From: an uncultured Lachnospiraceae bacterium
GTDB taxonomy: Bacteria; Bacillota; Clostridia; Lachnospirales; Lachnospiraceae
NCBI GenBank assembly: GCA_910589105.1
Contig: CAJUST010000004.1
Location: forward strand, 71,936-135,935
DNA: 64,000 nt
Direction of reading: 5' to 3'
Shown here: positions 9,589 through 18,066 of the stretch, piece after piece
How positions within the stretch are numbered: position 1 is the first letter of the stretch
How the letters are laid out: each line of letters opens with the position of its first letter
Notes under the pieces: model-generated
Told to the model about the DNA's origin: nothing
Database searches by the model: none
Seen by the model: only the letters and a program-made list of their open reading frames with translations
Made by a program: the position numbers and the translations under genes

Positions 9589-10422
9589 TTACGAAAACAT
9601 TTTTTTGCCAATTAATAGATTTATCTGGGCGCAAAGCAGCATACTATACATGCCCAGATACAGCCATAACATTACAAGCGCGATTGTCGCCAAGCTCCCA
9701 TACATGGAAAACCCATTAAAGTAATCCAGATAAACCGATATTCCCGCCGAAACCAAATACCATGCCAGCGCGCACAAAACAGCTCCCGGAAATTGGTTTT
9801 TTAAGGTCAATTTGTATTCCTCTATCCCTTTTTCATTTGGAAGCGTTTTAAAAAAGACGGTAAACACAAGGCTTAACACAAATAACGCAAACAGACCCCT
9901 CAGACGGAAAAAAACCTGCGTCGCCTGAGATAAAATCGGCACATTCTCAACCAATATCCCCTGTATGCTTTTGCCAAAAACTAATAAGACAAGCGCGGCG
10001 ATCACCGAAACCATAAACACAAGCGTATACACAACCGCCCAAAACCGGCGCACAAGCCAGTTCCTTGTCTCTTTCACTCCATAAATGCAGTTAAAGCCTT
10101 CCGCAATGCTCTGTACGCCTTTTGCCGCAGACCATATGGCGGCAACTGCCGTTACGGAGACGATACCGACAGATTTATGGTACACTTCATGGATAATGGA
10201 TACCACAAACGGCGCAATATATTCTGGCGCAAGGCTGTTGACATATTTTAACAGCGTCGCTTCCGACACAACTGTATACTGTAAAAGCGAACTAAATACC
10301 ATTAAAAACGGAATCAAAGACAGCAGAAGAAAAAACGCTGACTGCGCGGCAAATGCCCCTATATTGTCTTTTTTACATTTATCCGCAAAACAAGCCACCG
10401 ATCTGATCCATTTAAAAATCAT
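9589..10422 (-). CDS. YihY/UPF0761 family membrane protein
   Basis: A 277-residue polytopic inner-membrane protein of the YihY (formerly Rbn, once called ribonuclease BN) family. Six or so hydrophobic helices are visible, with the family hallmarks AAQSAFFLLLSLIPFLMVFSS near the N-terminus, IWSAAKGVQSIAEGFNCIYG in the middle and a conserved WYLVS segment near residue 220. Function of the family is not settled; the RNase assignment has been withdrawn. The start codon overlaps the stop of the SpoIID-like gene in an ATGA arrangement, so the two are probably translated from one message with coupling. Confidence 0.9.
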   Translation of the reverse strand: MIFKWIRSVACFADKCKKDNIGAFAAQSAFFLLLSLIPFLMVFSSLLQYTVVSEATLLKYVNSLAPEYIAPFVVSIIHEVYHKSVGIVSVTAVAAIWSAAKGVQSIAEGFNCIYGVKETRNWLVRRFWAVVYTLVFMVSVIAALVLLVFGKSIQGILVENVPILSQATQVFFRLRGLFALFVLSLVFTVFFKTLPNEKGIEEYKLTLKNQFPGAVLCALAWYLVSAGISVYLDYFNGFSMYGSLATIALVMLWLYLGMYSMLLCAQINLLIGKKMFS

Positions 10423-12635
10423 GTCGCATCTCCATTTCCCAATTCAATGTTTTGAAACGAAAATTTTAGGATTTCCTCGTAATTTTTCCCACTCAACGCC
10501 ATTGCCTGCGCCCCATTTTGGCTCATGCCAATCCCATGACCGTAACCTCCGCCGGAAATCTGGTATGCGCCGTTTTCCAATGGAACGACAACGGCATATG
10601 CGCTTGGCAAAAGGGCAGATTTACGTTTACTGCCGTCTAAAAGCGTCAGTTCCGTTATTCCGGCGCCAAGCAGGGCGCGGATATTGTATTCGTTGCCTAC
10701 AGTGACGATTCCCTGTTCATATTCTAACTGTAATTGCAGCGCTACGCCGCTTATCCCCCGCTTTGTCACGCGAATCTGCAAAAGCGCCCCGAAATCCTGA
10801 AGCGTTTCCACCGGATTTCCCTGTTTATCCGAATAAACAATATCCTCTGGGGTCCGGTTTTTACGGGCATTTAAAATCTCCGCAATCCGCTCCCAAACCA
10901 CAGGCTGCGTATAATCCCCAACCGCCGTCCAGCGAAAAAACGGATACTCCTTCTCATATGCCGCCGCATCCGGTTCCGCTATAAATTTGCGGAACGCTTC
11001 TTCGGAAGACAAATCCATGCTTCCGCCGCCTTCTTTCATCAACGTCCCATTCAAATAGCCAAATTTTGGATCGGCCGTCAGATTCCACGCATCGCCATTT
11101 CCCGTGACGCCTGCGGAAGTGGAAAAATAATAAGCTTCCGCAATTTCCCCATTGTATTTTAAAACGGTTCCCGCCGTATCGAGCACCGCCGCCGTCGTCA
11201 CGTCGTTTCTCTCCTGTTTATTATAAACCTGATAATTTGTCGTATCGTCTACGTGCGCGCCAAATGCTGCGTAATCGCCATTCTGAAGCTGGATATAGGC
11301 ATAGCTTCTCGCGCAGACCGCTTGCGCTTTTAACGCTTCCGGCGCATAAGTGACCGGCATTTCGCTCGGCACGACCGCGCAAAGATATTGTTCGATCGGC
11401 AATTCGCTTACAACGGCAAATCCTTCGGGATAACGGCGCAATTCTAAAACGCCTTGGTATCCGTTTGAAATTTTCGCTCCCTTTTCATCACATAAAAACA
11501 ATAACCCATCTTCTTCTAAGGGCTGCACCCTAATACTGTTCTCCCCTTCGTTTGCAAACCATTCACTTGCTTTTAAAACGGCTTCCGGAGGCAAATCTTG
11601 CGTTTCTTCTTTTTTTACTGCCTGATATGCGCAGTTTGCGCCAAGGAAAACTTCACTGCGGTAGGAACTGCCGTCCTCCGCCAGCAAAAGCGCGCGGATC
11701 CTGCTCATTTGCGCAGGCTCCACTAAAAGTATGGCCTCTACCTGATCTTTTGCCACGACATATTCCACTTTCATATTTGCAATCACGATATTGGAAAGGT
11801 CTTTTTCTTCGATTGAGCCATATGTTTTATAGACAGGAAGATTTTGGGAACGCTTAATCTGCCCATAACCTTCGATTTCGATTGTGGCGTCGTCTACTGC
11901 AATCAGATTTCCCTGAATCGTGTCTTCTTTCACCTGAACTTTTACTAAAGAACCGTCTTCCCAAAGAAGATCGCAGACATGGCCCCCTGTTTTTTCCGGC
12001 TCCTGAATTTCAAGTTCAATCGTATAAGACTCTCCTTTCGACAAAAACTCTAACTTGCCGCCGCCCGCCTCTTTGACATAAACATTTGAAAGCGTGACGG
12101 ATTTGCTTTTCATGCTCCGTATTCCAATAATGACGTCTTCTTTTACATAAAACCCCATTGTTGTCATAGGCTCTATTTTCATCTGATCGAGTTTACACTG
12201 GTATGTTTTAGAAGAACCATAGATCGTTTCCGCATCTGTTTTCAATATCACTTCGTCGGCAATCTGTACAGTATGTTCTTCGTCAAGCAAGTCCAACAAC
12301 TGCTCGTAAATCTGATTCCATTCTTCCCTGATAATGCGTTTCTTTGCTTTTGCATCATATGTAATATATTTTTCACTCCCGGTCTGCTTTAAAATCCAAG
12401 CGACAGCCTCAGGAGTAACAATAGCTCCAAAGTCTTCTTCTTTTATCTTTTCTTCCCATTCTTCCTTTGTAAAATAGTAAAAATCCAGCATGGCAGGAAG
12501 CTCTTTCACCTGAACATAGTCATCGGAATATTCATATGATTCCTCCTGTTTTGTTCCAATGCCCTGATACAAAACTAAACAACATATCCCAACCAGACCA
12601 ATTACCGCTATATATAATTTAATTTTGCCTTTCAT
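10419..12635 (-). CDS. SpoIID/LytB domain protein with long N-terminal extension
   Basis: A 738-residue membrane-anchored protein whose C-terminal half is a SpoIID/LytB domain: LPIEQYLCAVVPSEMPVTYA, ALKAQAVCARSYAYIQ and near the end GYGHGIGMSQNGAQAMA. SpoIID is the peptidoglycan lytic transglycosylase acting in engulfment; LytB relatives modify amidase activity. One transmembrane segment lies at residues 6-23. The first ~390 residues are not a usual SpoIID part: they contain beta-rich repeats of the form VQVKEDTIQGNLIAVDD that I do not recognise. With an ordinary SpoIID of about 340 residues, this is twice the length. AAGGGAG precedes the ATG. It forms an operon with the YihY-like gene; it may act in sporulation or in vegetative wall turnover. 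Confidence 0.88.
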   Translation of the reverse strand: MKGKIKLYIAVIGLVGICCLVLYQGIGTKQEESYEYSDDYVQVKELPAMLDFYYFTKEEWEEKIKEEDFGAIVTPEAVAWILKQTGSEKYITYDAKAKKRIIREEWNQIYEQLLDLLDEEHTVQIADEVILKTDAETIYGSSKTYQCKLDQMKIEPMTTMGFYVKEDVIIGIRSMKSKSVTLSNVYVKEAGGGKLEFLSKGESYTIELEIQEPEKTGGHVCDLLWEDGSLVKVQVKEDTIQGNLIAVDDATIEIEGYGQIKRSQNLPVYKTYGSIEEKDLSNIVIANMKVEYVVAKDQVEAILLVEPAQMSRIRALLLAEDGSSYRSEVFLGANCAYQAVKKEETQDLPPEAVLKASEWFANEGENSIRVQPLEEDGLLFLCDEKGAKISNGYQGVLELRRYPEGFAVVSELPIEQYLCAVVPSEMPVTYAPEALKAQAVCARSYAYIQLQNGDYAAFGAHVDDTTNYQVYNKQERNDVTTAAVLDTAGTVLKYNGEIAEAYYFSTSAGVTGNGDAWNLTADPKFGYLNGTLMKEGGGSMDLSSEEAFRKFIAEPDAAAYEKEYPFFRWTAVGDYTQPVVWERIAEILNARKNRTPEDIVYSDKQGNPVETLQDFGALLQIRVTKRGISGVALQLQLEYEQGIVTVGNEYNIRALLGAGITELTLLDGSKRKSALLPSAYAVVVPLENGAYQISGGGYGHGIGMSQNGAQAMALSGKNYEEILKFSFQNIELGNGDAT

Positions 12636-12675
12636 GACGCACTCCCTTCACGCTTTTTCCATAAACAAAGAAGTT

Positions 12676-12711
12676 ATAAGGAAAAGAAGCTGCAAAAATA
12701 GCAGCTTCTTT
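12676..12711 (-). terminator. Intrinsic terminator ending the 6S RNA/repeat transcript
   Basis: Perfect 11-bp arms AAAGAAGCTGC and GCAGCTTCTTT at 12683-12693 and 12701-12711 with a 7-base loop. On the minus strand the stem is followed by TTTTCC. It lies between the repeat-rich segment and the SpoIID-like gene, so it would end minus-strand transcription started at the 13055-13083 promoter before that gene. Confidence 0.7.
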
Positions 12712-12850
12712 CATTTGTATGTTATCTTTTGTGTTTTTATGACTTATCTTTTGTAATCTCCACGTTCATTTGTACATTTTCCCAATCTTTTGTATGATAA
12801 AGTCTTTTGTGCTTTAAACGCTTTTGTACCTTTGTATTTTTTTCTTTTGA
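12712..12850 (-). repeat. Cluster of short ACAAAAG-type repeats downstream of 6S RNA
   Basis: On the minus strand the pentamer ACAAA occurs eight times in about 125 bases (plus-strand TTTGT starts at 12714, 12728, 12750, 12769, 12789, 12806, 12823 and 12831); five of these extend to ACAAAAG. Spacing is mostly 14-22 bases. No reading frame spans the segment. It lies between the 3' edge of the 6S-like fold and the terminator, so it would be the tail of the same primary transcript. See findings. Confidence 0.6.
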
Positions 12851-13047
12851 AAAACCCGAAATGCCGTTTCCTGCAATTTTGAGTCCTAGCCAAAGCTAGG
12901 TGGGTAACCGCAACTTTTCTTCTGCCTTCCGCTGCTTAATGACGGCCTGACATCCAATCAGCAATATAGGGAACCCGAAAAAATATTGTAGGTTCAAAAT
13001 AGCAGGGTATCGAACATCTCAGGAATTTCATTTTCACTTCATGTTTA
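12847..13047 (-). ncRNA. ssrS: 6S RNA (SsrS) candidate
   Basis: No protein frame; instead a roughly 200-nt rod-like fold. The 5' strand near 13015-13029 (GAAATTCCTGAGATG) pairs with the 3' strand at 12849-12863, and CCTGCTATTTTGA pairs with TCAAAATTGCAGG (one mismatch), forming a long closing stem. Inside is a large open bubble with a small GAACC/GGGTTC hairpin on the 5' side and a CCTAGC/GCTAGG hairpin on the 3' side, then an apical stem. That layout is the promoter-mimic shape by which 6S RNA binds sigma-A RNA polymerase. It has its own strong promoter. The identification rests on fold and size, not on a covariance search. Confidence 0.7.
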
Positions 13048-13054
13048 CGTTAAG

Positions 13055-13083
13055 ATTATACCTTACTATTCCACATTTTTCAA
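13055..13083 (-). promoter_or_regulatory. Strong sigma-A promoter of the 6S RNA
   Basis: Minus-strand TTGAAA (13078-13083) and consensus TATAAT (13055-13060) with a 17-bp spacer. The start would be near 13047, about 18 bases before the closing stem of the 6S-like fold. The promoter begins only 15 bp after the pckA terminator. Confidence 0.8.
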
Positions 13084-13097
13084 TGGAAAATACGCAA

Positions 13098-13135
13098 AAA
13101 AATAAGGGAACCTCATGCAAGGCTCCCTTATTTTG
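13098..13135 (-). terminator. Intrinsic terminator of pckA
   Basis: Arms AAAATAAGGGA and TCCCTTATTTT with inner CC/GG pairs flank a short loop; on the minus strand the stem is followed by a T-rich run. It lies 32 bp after the pckA stop codon. Confidence 0.85.
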
Positions 13136-13166
13136 TAAAATTTTCCTTATTTTACGCCGGCTTTCA

Positions 13167-14879
13167 TTAAATTGAAGCCGCTTCATCTACAATTTTCTTT
13201 AATGCAGCTAAAGCTTCATCTGGAAGTTTATCATAACCGTCTTTCTTTGTCGCAAAATCTTCTACTGCTTTTACGCGGTTTTCCATCGCATTCTTTAATG
13301 CGGCTACATATTCTTTGTCGCCTAAGTCCGGTTTGAAATCGCCTGTTTTGCCTGACCAGTCATACATAATCTCAATGTCTTCAAACGGTCCCCAAGCTTC
13401 GAAGTTTGCTTTTCCTTCTACAATCGTCTCAAGGATTCCAAGCGTATCTGCCGGTTTTACTTTTGCGCCCATGAAATCGCCTGTATTTACAATGTAGCAG
13501 TCTACATTCTTTTCTTCCACTAATTTCTTAAATTTCTCATAGTCATTTACCAGTGGATATGTCCTGAATGGATTTGCGTAAGGAACGATGCGGAGCGCAT
13601 TTAAGTCTGTCCCTGCCGCTACACGCTCTGCAGTGGAAGTCTTTGTCGCAAGCGTAGCTCCCATAACGGATGCTAATGCAGAACCTTTTAATTTTACTAC
13701 CGGAGGAATGGTCGGGTCTTTCATAATCCAGAAAATAGCATTTACCGGAGCGTCAATCTTATCTACACGGTTCGGAGACCATAATTTAGATTTAATTGCG
13801 CGTCCGTTGCCGTTTCTGATGTCTTCCGTCACTAACTGGATCTTTCCTTCGGAATCTATTGTGGCAGAGCAGTTCTGAGCGGACAATAAGTATTGATTGT
13901 CTGCGCATCCTGTCGGGTAATCCGCCGTCTTGTCAAAATATGTCGGCTCTAACGCAATCGAAGAACATGTGTCTGAATTAATAATGAATGCATCGTCATG
14001 CAATACGGTAATCGGATATTTGCCGCCGTGTTTTGCGTGCGTTAAAGTTGATTTTCCAGAACCTGAAAGGCCAAATACGGAAGCCACATATTTCTTTCCG
14101 TCCGGTAATGTATACTCTTTCTGTCCACCATGGCAGGAAGCGTATCCGTTTCTGTTTGCAATCGCCCATGCCATCGTCAGCGTGCCTTTCTTATGCTCTC
14201 CAAAATATCTCATGCCAAGGATACAAGCGCAGTTCTCTGCCGTATCAAAATAGCACAGAGTCAAAGGATCGCTTAAGCAGCTAAAGTCAACGTCCGGACG
14301 TTCCTGAGGAGTCCACTGCGGATCTGAGAAAATATAAATATCCGGCTCTTTTCCTTCGCCCACTGCTTTGGAATTTTTGTACATTTTTACATATTCATCT
14401 GACATATACTGGAAGTTTAACATCCAGTTGTACATGATGTTTTCTTCTCCTTCCGGAATCAGAAGGTGCGCTTTTACCATAAATTCAGGATCTAACCCAA
14501 CAAATACTTCTGCATGGTACAATGTCTTCCAACGGGATTCATAAACTGCGTCCATAGCCACTTTATCCAGTTTGGCTGCGTCTACGCCCGGCTCGCCTTT
14601 AATCCTGCGCGCTGCGGCATAACGTCCGGTTACGGCCCCATCGTTAAACAAAAGGACTTTTGCATCTTTGTCCAGCCCAAATTCTTCGCCTCTATATACC
14701 GGCATATCCGTCACAATCGTCCCCGGTGAATTTTTTGCCAGCTCATATGCTTCCCTTAATGTACTAACTTTCACTACGTTATTGCCGTAGAAAGCCCCTT
14801 CAATAATGGAACGTGTTTTGGAAAAGCCAACTTTTCCAGCGCCAATCTCCTCAATCGGATAGTAAGCTTTTGTTGCCAT
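13167..14879 (-). CDS. pckA: Phosphoenolpyruvate carboxykinase (ATP), long form
   Basis: Interconverts oxaloacetate and PEP with ATP/ADP; in fermenting clostridia it often runs toward oxaloacetate during succinate or propionate formation, or serves gluconeogenesis. The 570-residue product has the kinase-1a loop FGLSGSGKSTLTHAKHGG near residue 270 and the Mg-binding VLHDDAFII near 295, plus GCADNQYLLSAQNCSA and RTYPLVNDY. Compared with the E. coli-type enzyme (about 540 residues, GLSGTGKTT, LIGDDEH) the loops differ slightly, which is the form I associate with Lachnospiraceae. GGAGG lies seven bases before the ATG. It has its own promoter and terminator and is monocistronic. Confidence 0.93.
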   Translation of the reverse strand: MATKAYYPIEEIGAGKVGFSKTRSIIEGAFYGNNVVKVSTLREAYELAKNSPGTIVTDMPVYRGEEFGLDKDAKVLLFNDGAVTGRYAAARRIKGEPGVDAAKLDKVAMDAVYESRWKTLYHAEVFVGLDPEFMVKAHLLIPEGEENIMYNWMLNFQYMSDEYVKMYKNSKAVGEGKEPDIYIFSDPQWTPQERPDVDFSCLSDPLTLCYFDTAENCACILGMRYFGEHKKGTLTMAWAIANRNGYASCHGGQKEYTLPDGKKYVASVFGLSGSGKSTLTHAKHGGKYPITVLHDDAFIINSDTCSSIALEPTYFDKTADYPTGCADNQYLLSAQNCSATIDSEGKIQLVTEDIRNGNGRAIKSKLWSPNRVDKIDAPVNAIFWIMKDPTIPPVVKLKGSALASVMGATLATKTSTAERVAAGTDLNALRIVPYANPFRTYPLVNDYEKFKKLVEEKNVDCYIVNTGDFMGAKVKPADTLGILETIVEGKANFEAWGPFEDIEIMYDWSGKTGDFKPDLGDKEYVAALKNAMENRVKAVEDFATKKDGYDKLPDEALAALKKIVDEAASI

Positions 14880-14929
14880 GATTTTTCCTCCTTAAGATAG
14901 ATATATGTCCTAAAAACTTATCACATACA

Positions 14930-14958
14930 AATATACACTATTGTTTTTTTTTTCGCAA
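14930..14958 (-). promoter_or_regulatory. Promoter of pckA
   Basis: Minus-strand TTGCGA (14953-14958) and TATATT (14930-14935) separated by 17 bp, the spacer being mostly a run of A, with a predicted start about 45 bases before the ATG. The A-tract spacer is unusual and could bend the promoter DNA. Confidence 0.6.
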
Positions 14959-15022
14959 TGTTTTTTACAAAAATTTTATTTTTAGGAAAACGTTTCTTTT
15001 TTATAGATTTTCTTTATAGATT

Positions 15023-15427
15023 TTAGAACTGTTTCATGGAAAAAGATTGGGGCAAAAGCTCCTCTAATGTATAAATTTCATACTCTGTTTTTGAGCGGGC
15101 AAGTATAATTTTAAATTGTCCCGCATCGCAAAACTCCGACATCACCTGCCGGCAGACGCCGCAAGGGGCGGGACGCTCCCCGTTATCCCCCACAATGGCA
15201 ATCGCCGCAAACTCTCTTTTCCCTTCAGAAACCGCCTTAAAAAACGCCGTCCGCTCGGCGCAGTTCGTCGGGGAATATGCCGCATTTTCTATATTGCATC
15301 CTCCGTAAATTTCTCCATCGGAATCCAACAGCGCCGCGCCCACATGATAGTTAGAATATGGGGCATAGGACTGTTTTTTTGCAAGAAAAGCCGCTTCAAT
15401 TAAACGTTCCACATTTAAAACATTCAT
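15023..15427 (-). CDS. cdd: Cytidine deaminase
   Basis: Zinc enzyme that deaminates cytidine and deoxycytidine to uridine and deoxyuridine in pyrimidine salvage. At 134 residues it is the short tetrameric Gram-positive type. Zinc ligands and catalytic Glu are in TNCAERTAFFKA (Cys and Glu near residues 53-55) and PAPCGVCRQVMSE (Cys near 87 and 90); NIENAAYSPT is the substrate-binding segment. It follows deoC by 49 bp on the same strand, a nucleoside-salvage pairing often seen in Firmicutes. No clear terminator follows it. Confidence 0.95.
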   Translation of the reverse strand: MNVLNVERLIEAAFLAKKQSYAPYSNYHVGAALLDSDGEIYGGCNIENAAYSPTNCAERTAFFKAVSEGKREFAAIAIVGDNGERPAPCGVCRQVMSEFCDAGQFKIILARSKTEYEIYTLEELLPQSFSMKQF

Positions 15428-15476
15428 AAATAAGTTTCCTTTCCAAAACTAGTTTTATATTCTTTATGCGGTTTTT

Positions 15477-16157
15477 CTAAAGCTGGCTTTTTGCGGCGGA
15501 AGTAAGAATGGAGATTGCAGAACTTGTCCCGATTCTTTCAGATCCGGCATCCAGATAGGCAAACAGCTCCTCTTTGGTTCTGATTCCGCCGGCTGCTTTT
15601 ATTTTTACATTTGGCCCGATATGCTCTTTCATCAGGTAAATATCTTCTAACGCCGCGCCTGCCGGTCCAAAGCCTGTCGAAGTTTTGATAAAATCCGCAT
15701 TTGCCGCCGTCACCGCTTTGCACATTTCTATTTTTTCTTCACGGCTTAAATAGCAGGTCTCAATAATCACTTTTAAAATGGCGTCCCCAACCGCTTCCTT
15801 TACCAAGACAATTTCCCGTTCTGCTTTTTTATAATTTTTATTTTTCACGTCACAAAGATTAATGACCATATCAATTTCAGATGCGCCGTCTTTCACTGCC
15901 GTTACCGCTTCTGTCAGTTTCGCATCTACGCTGTTATGCCCCAGTGGAAAACCAATGACCGTACAGATGTTTAATCCCGGAAAATTTTCCCCCGCCCGTT
16001 TGACATAGTACGCCGGAATGCAAACGGACGCCATATGGTAATGCAGCGCTTCTTTGCACAATGTCTCAATTTCCTCCCAAGCCGTATCCGCTTTTAATGC
16101 CGTATGGTCGATATGGGAAAATGCTTCTTTTTCAGATAAAACCATGGAATCTGACAT
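15477..16157 (-). CDS. deoC: Deoxyribose-phosphate aldolase
   Basis: Class I aldolase that cleaves 2-deoxyribose 5-phosphate to glyceraldehyde 3-phosphate and acetaldehyde, feeding DNA-derived deoxynucleosides into glycolysis. The 226-residue product begins HIDHTALKADT after a short lead, contains EIDMVIN (residue ~95), VIIETCYL and the Schiff-base lysine in FIKTSTGFGP, then KAAGGIRT and GTSSA. The start at 16157 has GGAGG nine bases upstream. With cdd it forms a two-gene salvage operon; the phosphorylase and phosphopentomutase genes that usually join it are not in the window. Confidence 0.96.
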   Translation of the reverse strand: MSDSMVLSEKEAFSHIDHTALKADTAWEEIETLCKEALHYHMASVCIPAYYVKRAGENFPGLNICTVIGFPLGHNSVDAKLTEAVTAVKDGASEIDMVINLCDVKNKNYKKAEREIVLVKEAVGDAILKVIIETCYLSREEKIEMCKAVTAANADFIKTSTGFGPAGAALEDIYLMKEHIGPNVKIKAAGGIRTKEELFAYLDAGSERIGTSSAISILTSAAKSQL

Positions 16158-16253
16158 ACAAACCGCCTCCTATTCATTTTAAAAAAACTATATCATATTT
16201 TATAAACGAAGTGTTAATTTTTTTAAATTTCTTTAAAATCCTTTTCAATTTCC

Positions 16254-16283
16254 TTGTTTCTGTCTGGGATTATATGGTATGAT
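16254..16283 (+). promoter_or_regulatory. Promoter of the citrate synthase gene
   Basis: TTGTTT (16254-16259) and TATGAT (16278-16283) with an 18-bp spacer, followed 28 bases later by the start codon with AGGGAGGT as ribosome-binding site. Confidence 0.6.
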
Positions 16284-16311
16284 GTCAGAATAGATAGAAG
16301 GGAGGTCTAAT

Positions 16312-17676
16312 ATGTATTCAAATTCATACAGCGAAATCACGCCTGAAATATTAAAACTTTCCAAACTTTGTGAAGAAACAGCTACGATTCGTCCAGAATT
16401 ATATTCAGAATATGACGTAAAAAGAGGTCTTCGTGATGTAAACGGAAAAGGCGTACTTGTCGGTCTGACCCAAATATCCGACGTCTGCGCCACGAAAATT
16501 GAAAACGGGAATCCCGTTCCCACCGACGGCAATCTTTATTATCGGGGATATAATGTCAAAGATATTGTAATGGGGCTTGAAGACAAAAGCCATTTTGGCT
16601 TTGAAGAAAGCACATACCTGCTTTTATTTGGGAAACTTCCCACAAAGCAGCAGCTAGATGAGTTTACAGCGTTACTCAGTGAGTACCGCACATTGCCGAC
16701 TAGTTTTGTCAGGGATATTATTATGAAAGCCCCCAGCAAAGATATGATGAATACACTGGCCAGAAGCGTTTTAACTTTGTATTCGTATGATGATACGGCA
16801 GACGACATTTCACTGCCAAATGTCCTACGGCAGTGTTTACAGCTTATCAGCCTGTTTCCATTGCTGTCAGTTTATGGATATCAGGCATTTAAACATTACC
16901 ATGACGGCATGAGCCTGTTTATCCACCAGCCGAAAGCGGAATACTCTACGGCTGAAAATATCTTACATATTTTAAGGCCGGATTCCAAATTTTCCGCCTT
17001 AGAAGCGAAACTGCTTGACATTGCGCTGATTCTCCATATGGAACACGGCGGCGGAAACAACTCTACATTCACGACGCATTTAGTGTCTTCTTCCGCGACA
17101 GACACTTATTCGGTCATCGCAGCATCTTTAGGTTCTTTGAAAGGGCCAAAACACGGAGGGGCGAATATCAAGGTCGTGCAGATGTTTGAGGACATGAAAG
17201 CAAAATTACATGACTGGACAGACGAAGAAGAAGTTGGAAATTATCTGCGCGCGCTTTTAAACAAAAAGGCGTTTGACAATGCAGGTCTGATTTATGGCAT
17301 GGGACATGCCGTTTATTCCCTGTCCGATCCACGCGCCGTTATCTTCCACTCTTTTGTGGAGCGGCTTTCGAAAGAAAAAGGAATGGACAAAGAATTTGCG
17401 CTCTATACGATGGTGGAACAATTAGCGCCAAAAATCATAGCGGAGGAACGCAAAATTTATAAAGGCGTCAGCCCGAATGTCGATTTTTACAGCGGATTTG
17501 CATATTCTATGCTAAATCTTCCATTGGAGCTTTATACGCCGATTTTTGCGATTGCAAGAATTTCAGGCTGGAGCGCGCATAGGATTGAAGAATTGTCTTA
17601 CAGCGGGAAAATTATGCGTCCCGCATATAAATTTGTAGACGAACACAAGGAATATCTTCCTATGTCGGACAGATAA
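16312..17676 (+). CDS. gltA: Citrate synthase
   Basis: Condenses acetyl-CoA and oxaloacetate to citrate, the entry to the glutamate-forming branch of the incomplete TCA cycle in anaerobes. The 454-residue product is longer than the roughly 370-430 of common bacterial enzymes and has an N-terminal extension of about 60 residues before GVLVGLTQIS. The active-site histidines are in MEHGGGNNSTF (about residue 243) and YGMGHAVYS (about 328), and the catalytic Asp in SPNVDFYSGFAY (about 387). It is monocistronic on the plus strand, between its own promoter and a strong terminator, and converges with the small membrane-protein gene. Confidence 0.94.
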   Translation: MYSNSYSEITPEILKLSKLCEETATIRPELYSEYDVKRGLRDVNGKGVLVGLTQISDVCATKIENGNPVPTDGNLYYRGYNVKDIVMGLEDKSHFGFEESTYLLLFGKLPTKQQLDEFTALLSEYRTLPTSFVRDIIMKAPSKDMMNTLARSVLTLYSYDDTADDISLPNVLRQCLQLISLFPLLSVYGYQAFKHYHDGMSLFIHQPKAEYSTAENILHILRPDSKFSALEAKLLDIALILHMEHGGGNNSTFTTHLVSSSATDTYSVIAASLGSLKGPKHGGANIKVVQMFEDMKAKLHDWTDEEEVGNYLRALLNKKAFDNAGLIYGMGHAVYSLSDPRAVIFHSFVERLSKEKGMDKEFALYTMVEQLAPKIIAEERKIYKGVSPNVDFYSGFAYSMLNLPLELYTPIFAIARISGWSAHRIEELSYSGKIMRPAYKFVDEHKEYLPMSDR

Positions 17677-17687
17677 ACGGATTAACG

Positions 17688-17724
17688 AAAAGGACTGTCG
17701 CATAGAGCAACAGTCCTTTTTTAT
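17688..17724 (+). terminator. Terminator of citrate synthase gene
   Basis: Arms AAAAGGACTGT (17688-17698) and ACAGTCCTTTT (17710-17720) followed by TTTTTTA. It sits 12 bp after the stop codon and could also work for the converging gene at 17731. Confidence 0.85.
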
Positions 17725-17730
17725 GCCGTT

Positions 17731-18066
17731 TTAAAAACAGCCCCTTCTTTCTTTTCGAATTTGCGCTATAAGAAACGAACAATTCAATAAAAAAACCGCT
17801 CTTAGCGCATAATATGCGGTTCCATTGTTGCAGCGCAAATCATTGACAAAACTGGCTATGCCCAGCGCAATGGCAATCCCAGCAAAAATCAGCAGCTTAG
17901 GCGATACGTTTTGAACGAAAGCCTCTTTGTGTTTACATCTCTTTATTTCTTCCTGACTGGCAATCAAGTTGCTGATTTCCCCGGAACGTTTCATCTGTAT
18001 TGCCGCTATGCCAAAATAAATGCCAACAGCCGCCATAATTACATCAAAAATAAGTATATAGTTCAT
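17731..18066 (-). CDS. Small three-helix membrane protein of unknown function
   Basis: A 111-residue protein that I do not recognise. The start MNYILIFDVIMAAVG at 18066 has AAAGGG seven to eight bases upstream, better than the longer frame from 18105. Hydrophobic segments lie at about residues 3-22, 58-74 and 81-98, with a charged loop (SQEEIKRCKHKEAF) between the first and second. The end is basic (QIRKERRGCF). It stands alone, converging with citrate synthase. An alternative is a small accessory subunit of a membrane complex, but nothing nearby supports this. Confidence 0.7.
   Translation of the reverse strand: MNYILIFDVIMAAVGIYFGIAAIQMKRSGEISNLIASQEEIKRCKHKEAFVQNVSPKLLIFAGIAIALGIASFVNDLRCNNGTAYYALRAVFLLNCSFLIAQIRKERRGCF

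Noticed and set aside
14984..14998. Possible CcpA (cre) site upstream of pckA, GGAAAACGTTTCTT
   Set aside because: At least two mismatches to the cre consensus in AT-rich DNA; not strong enough to call.
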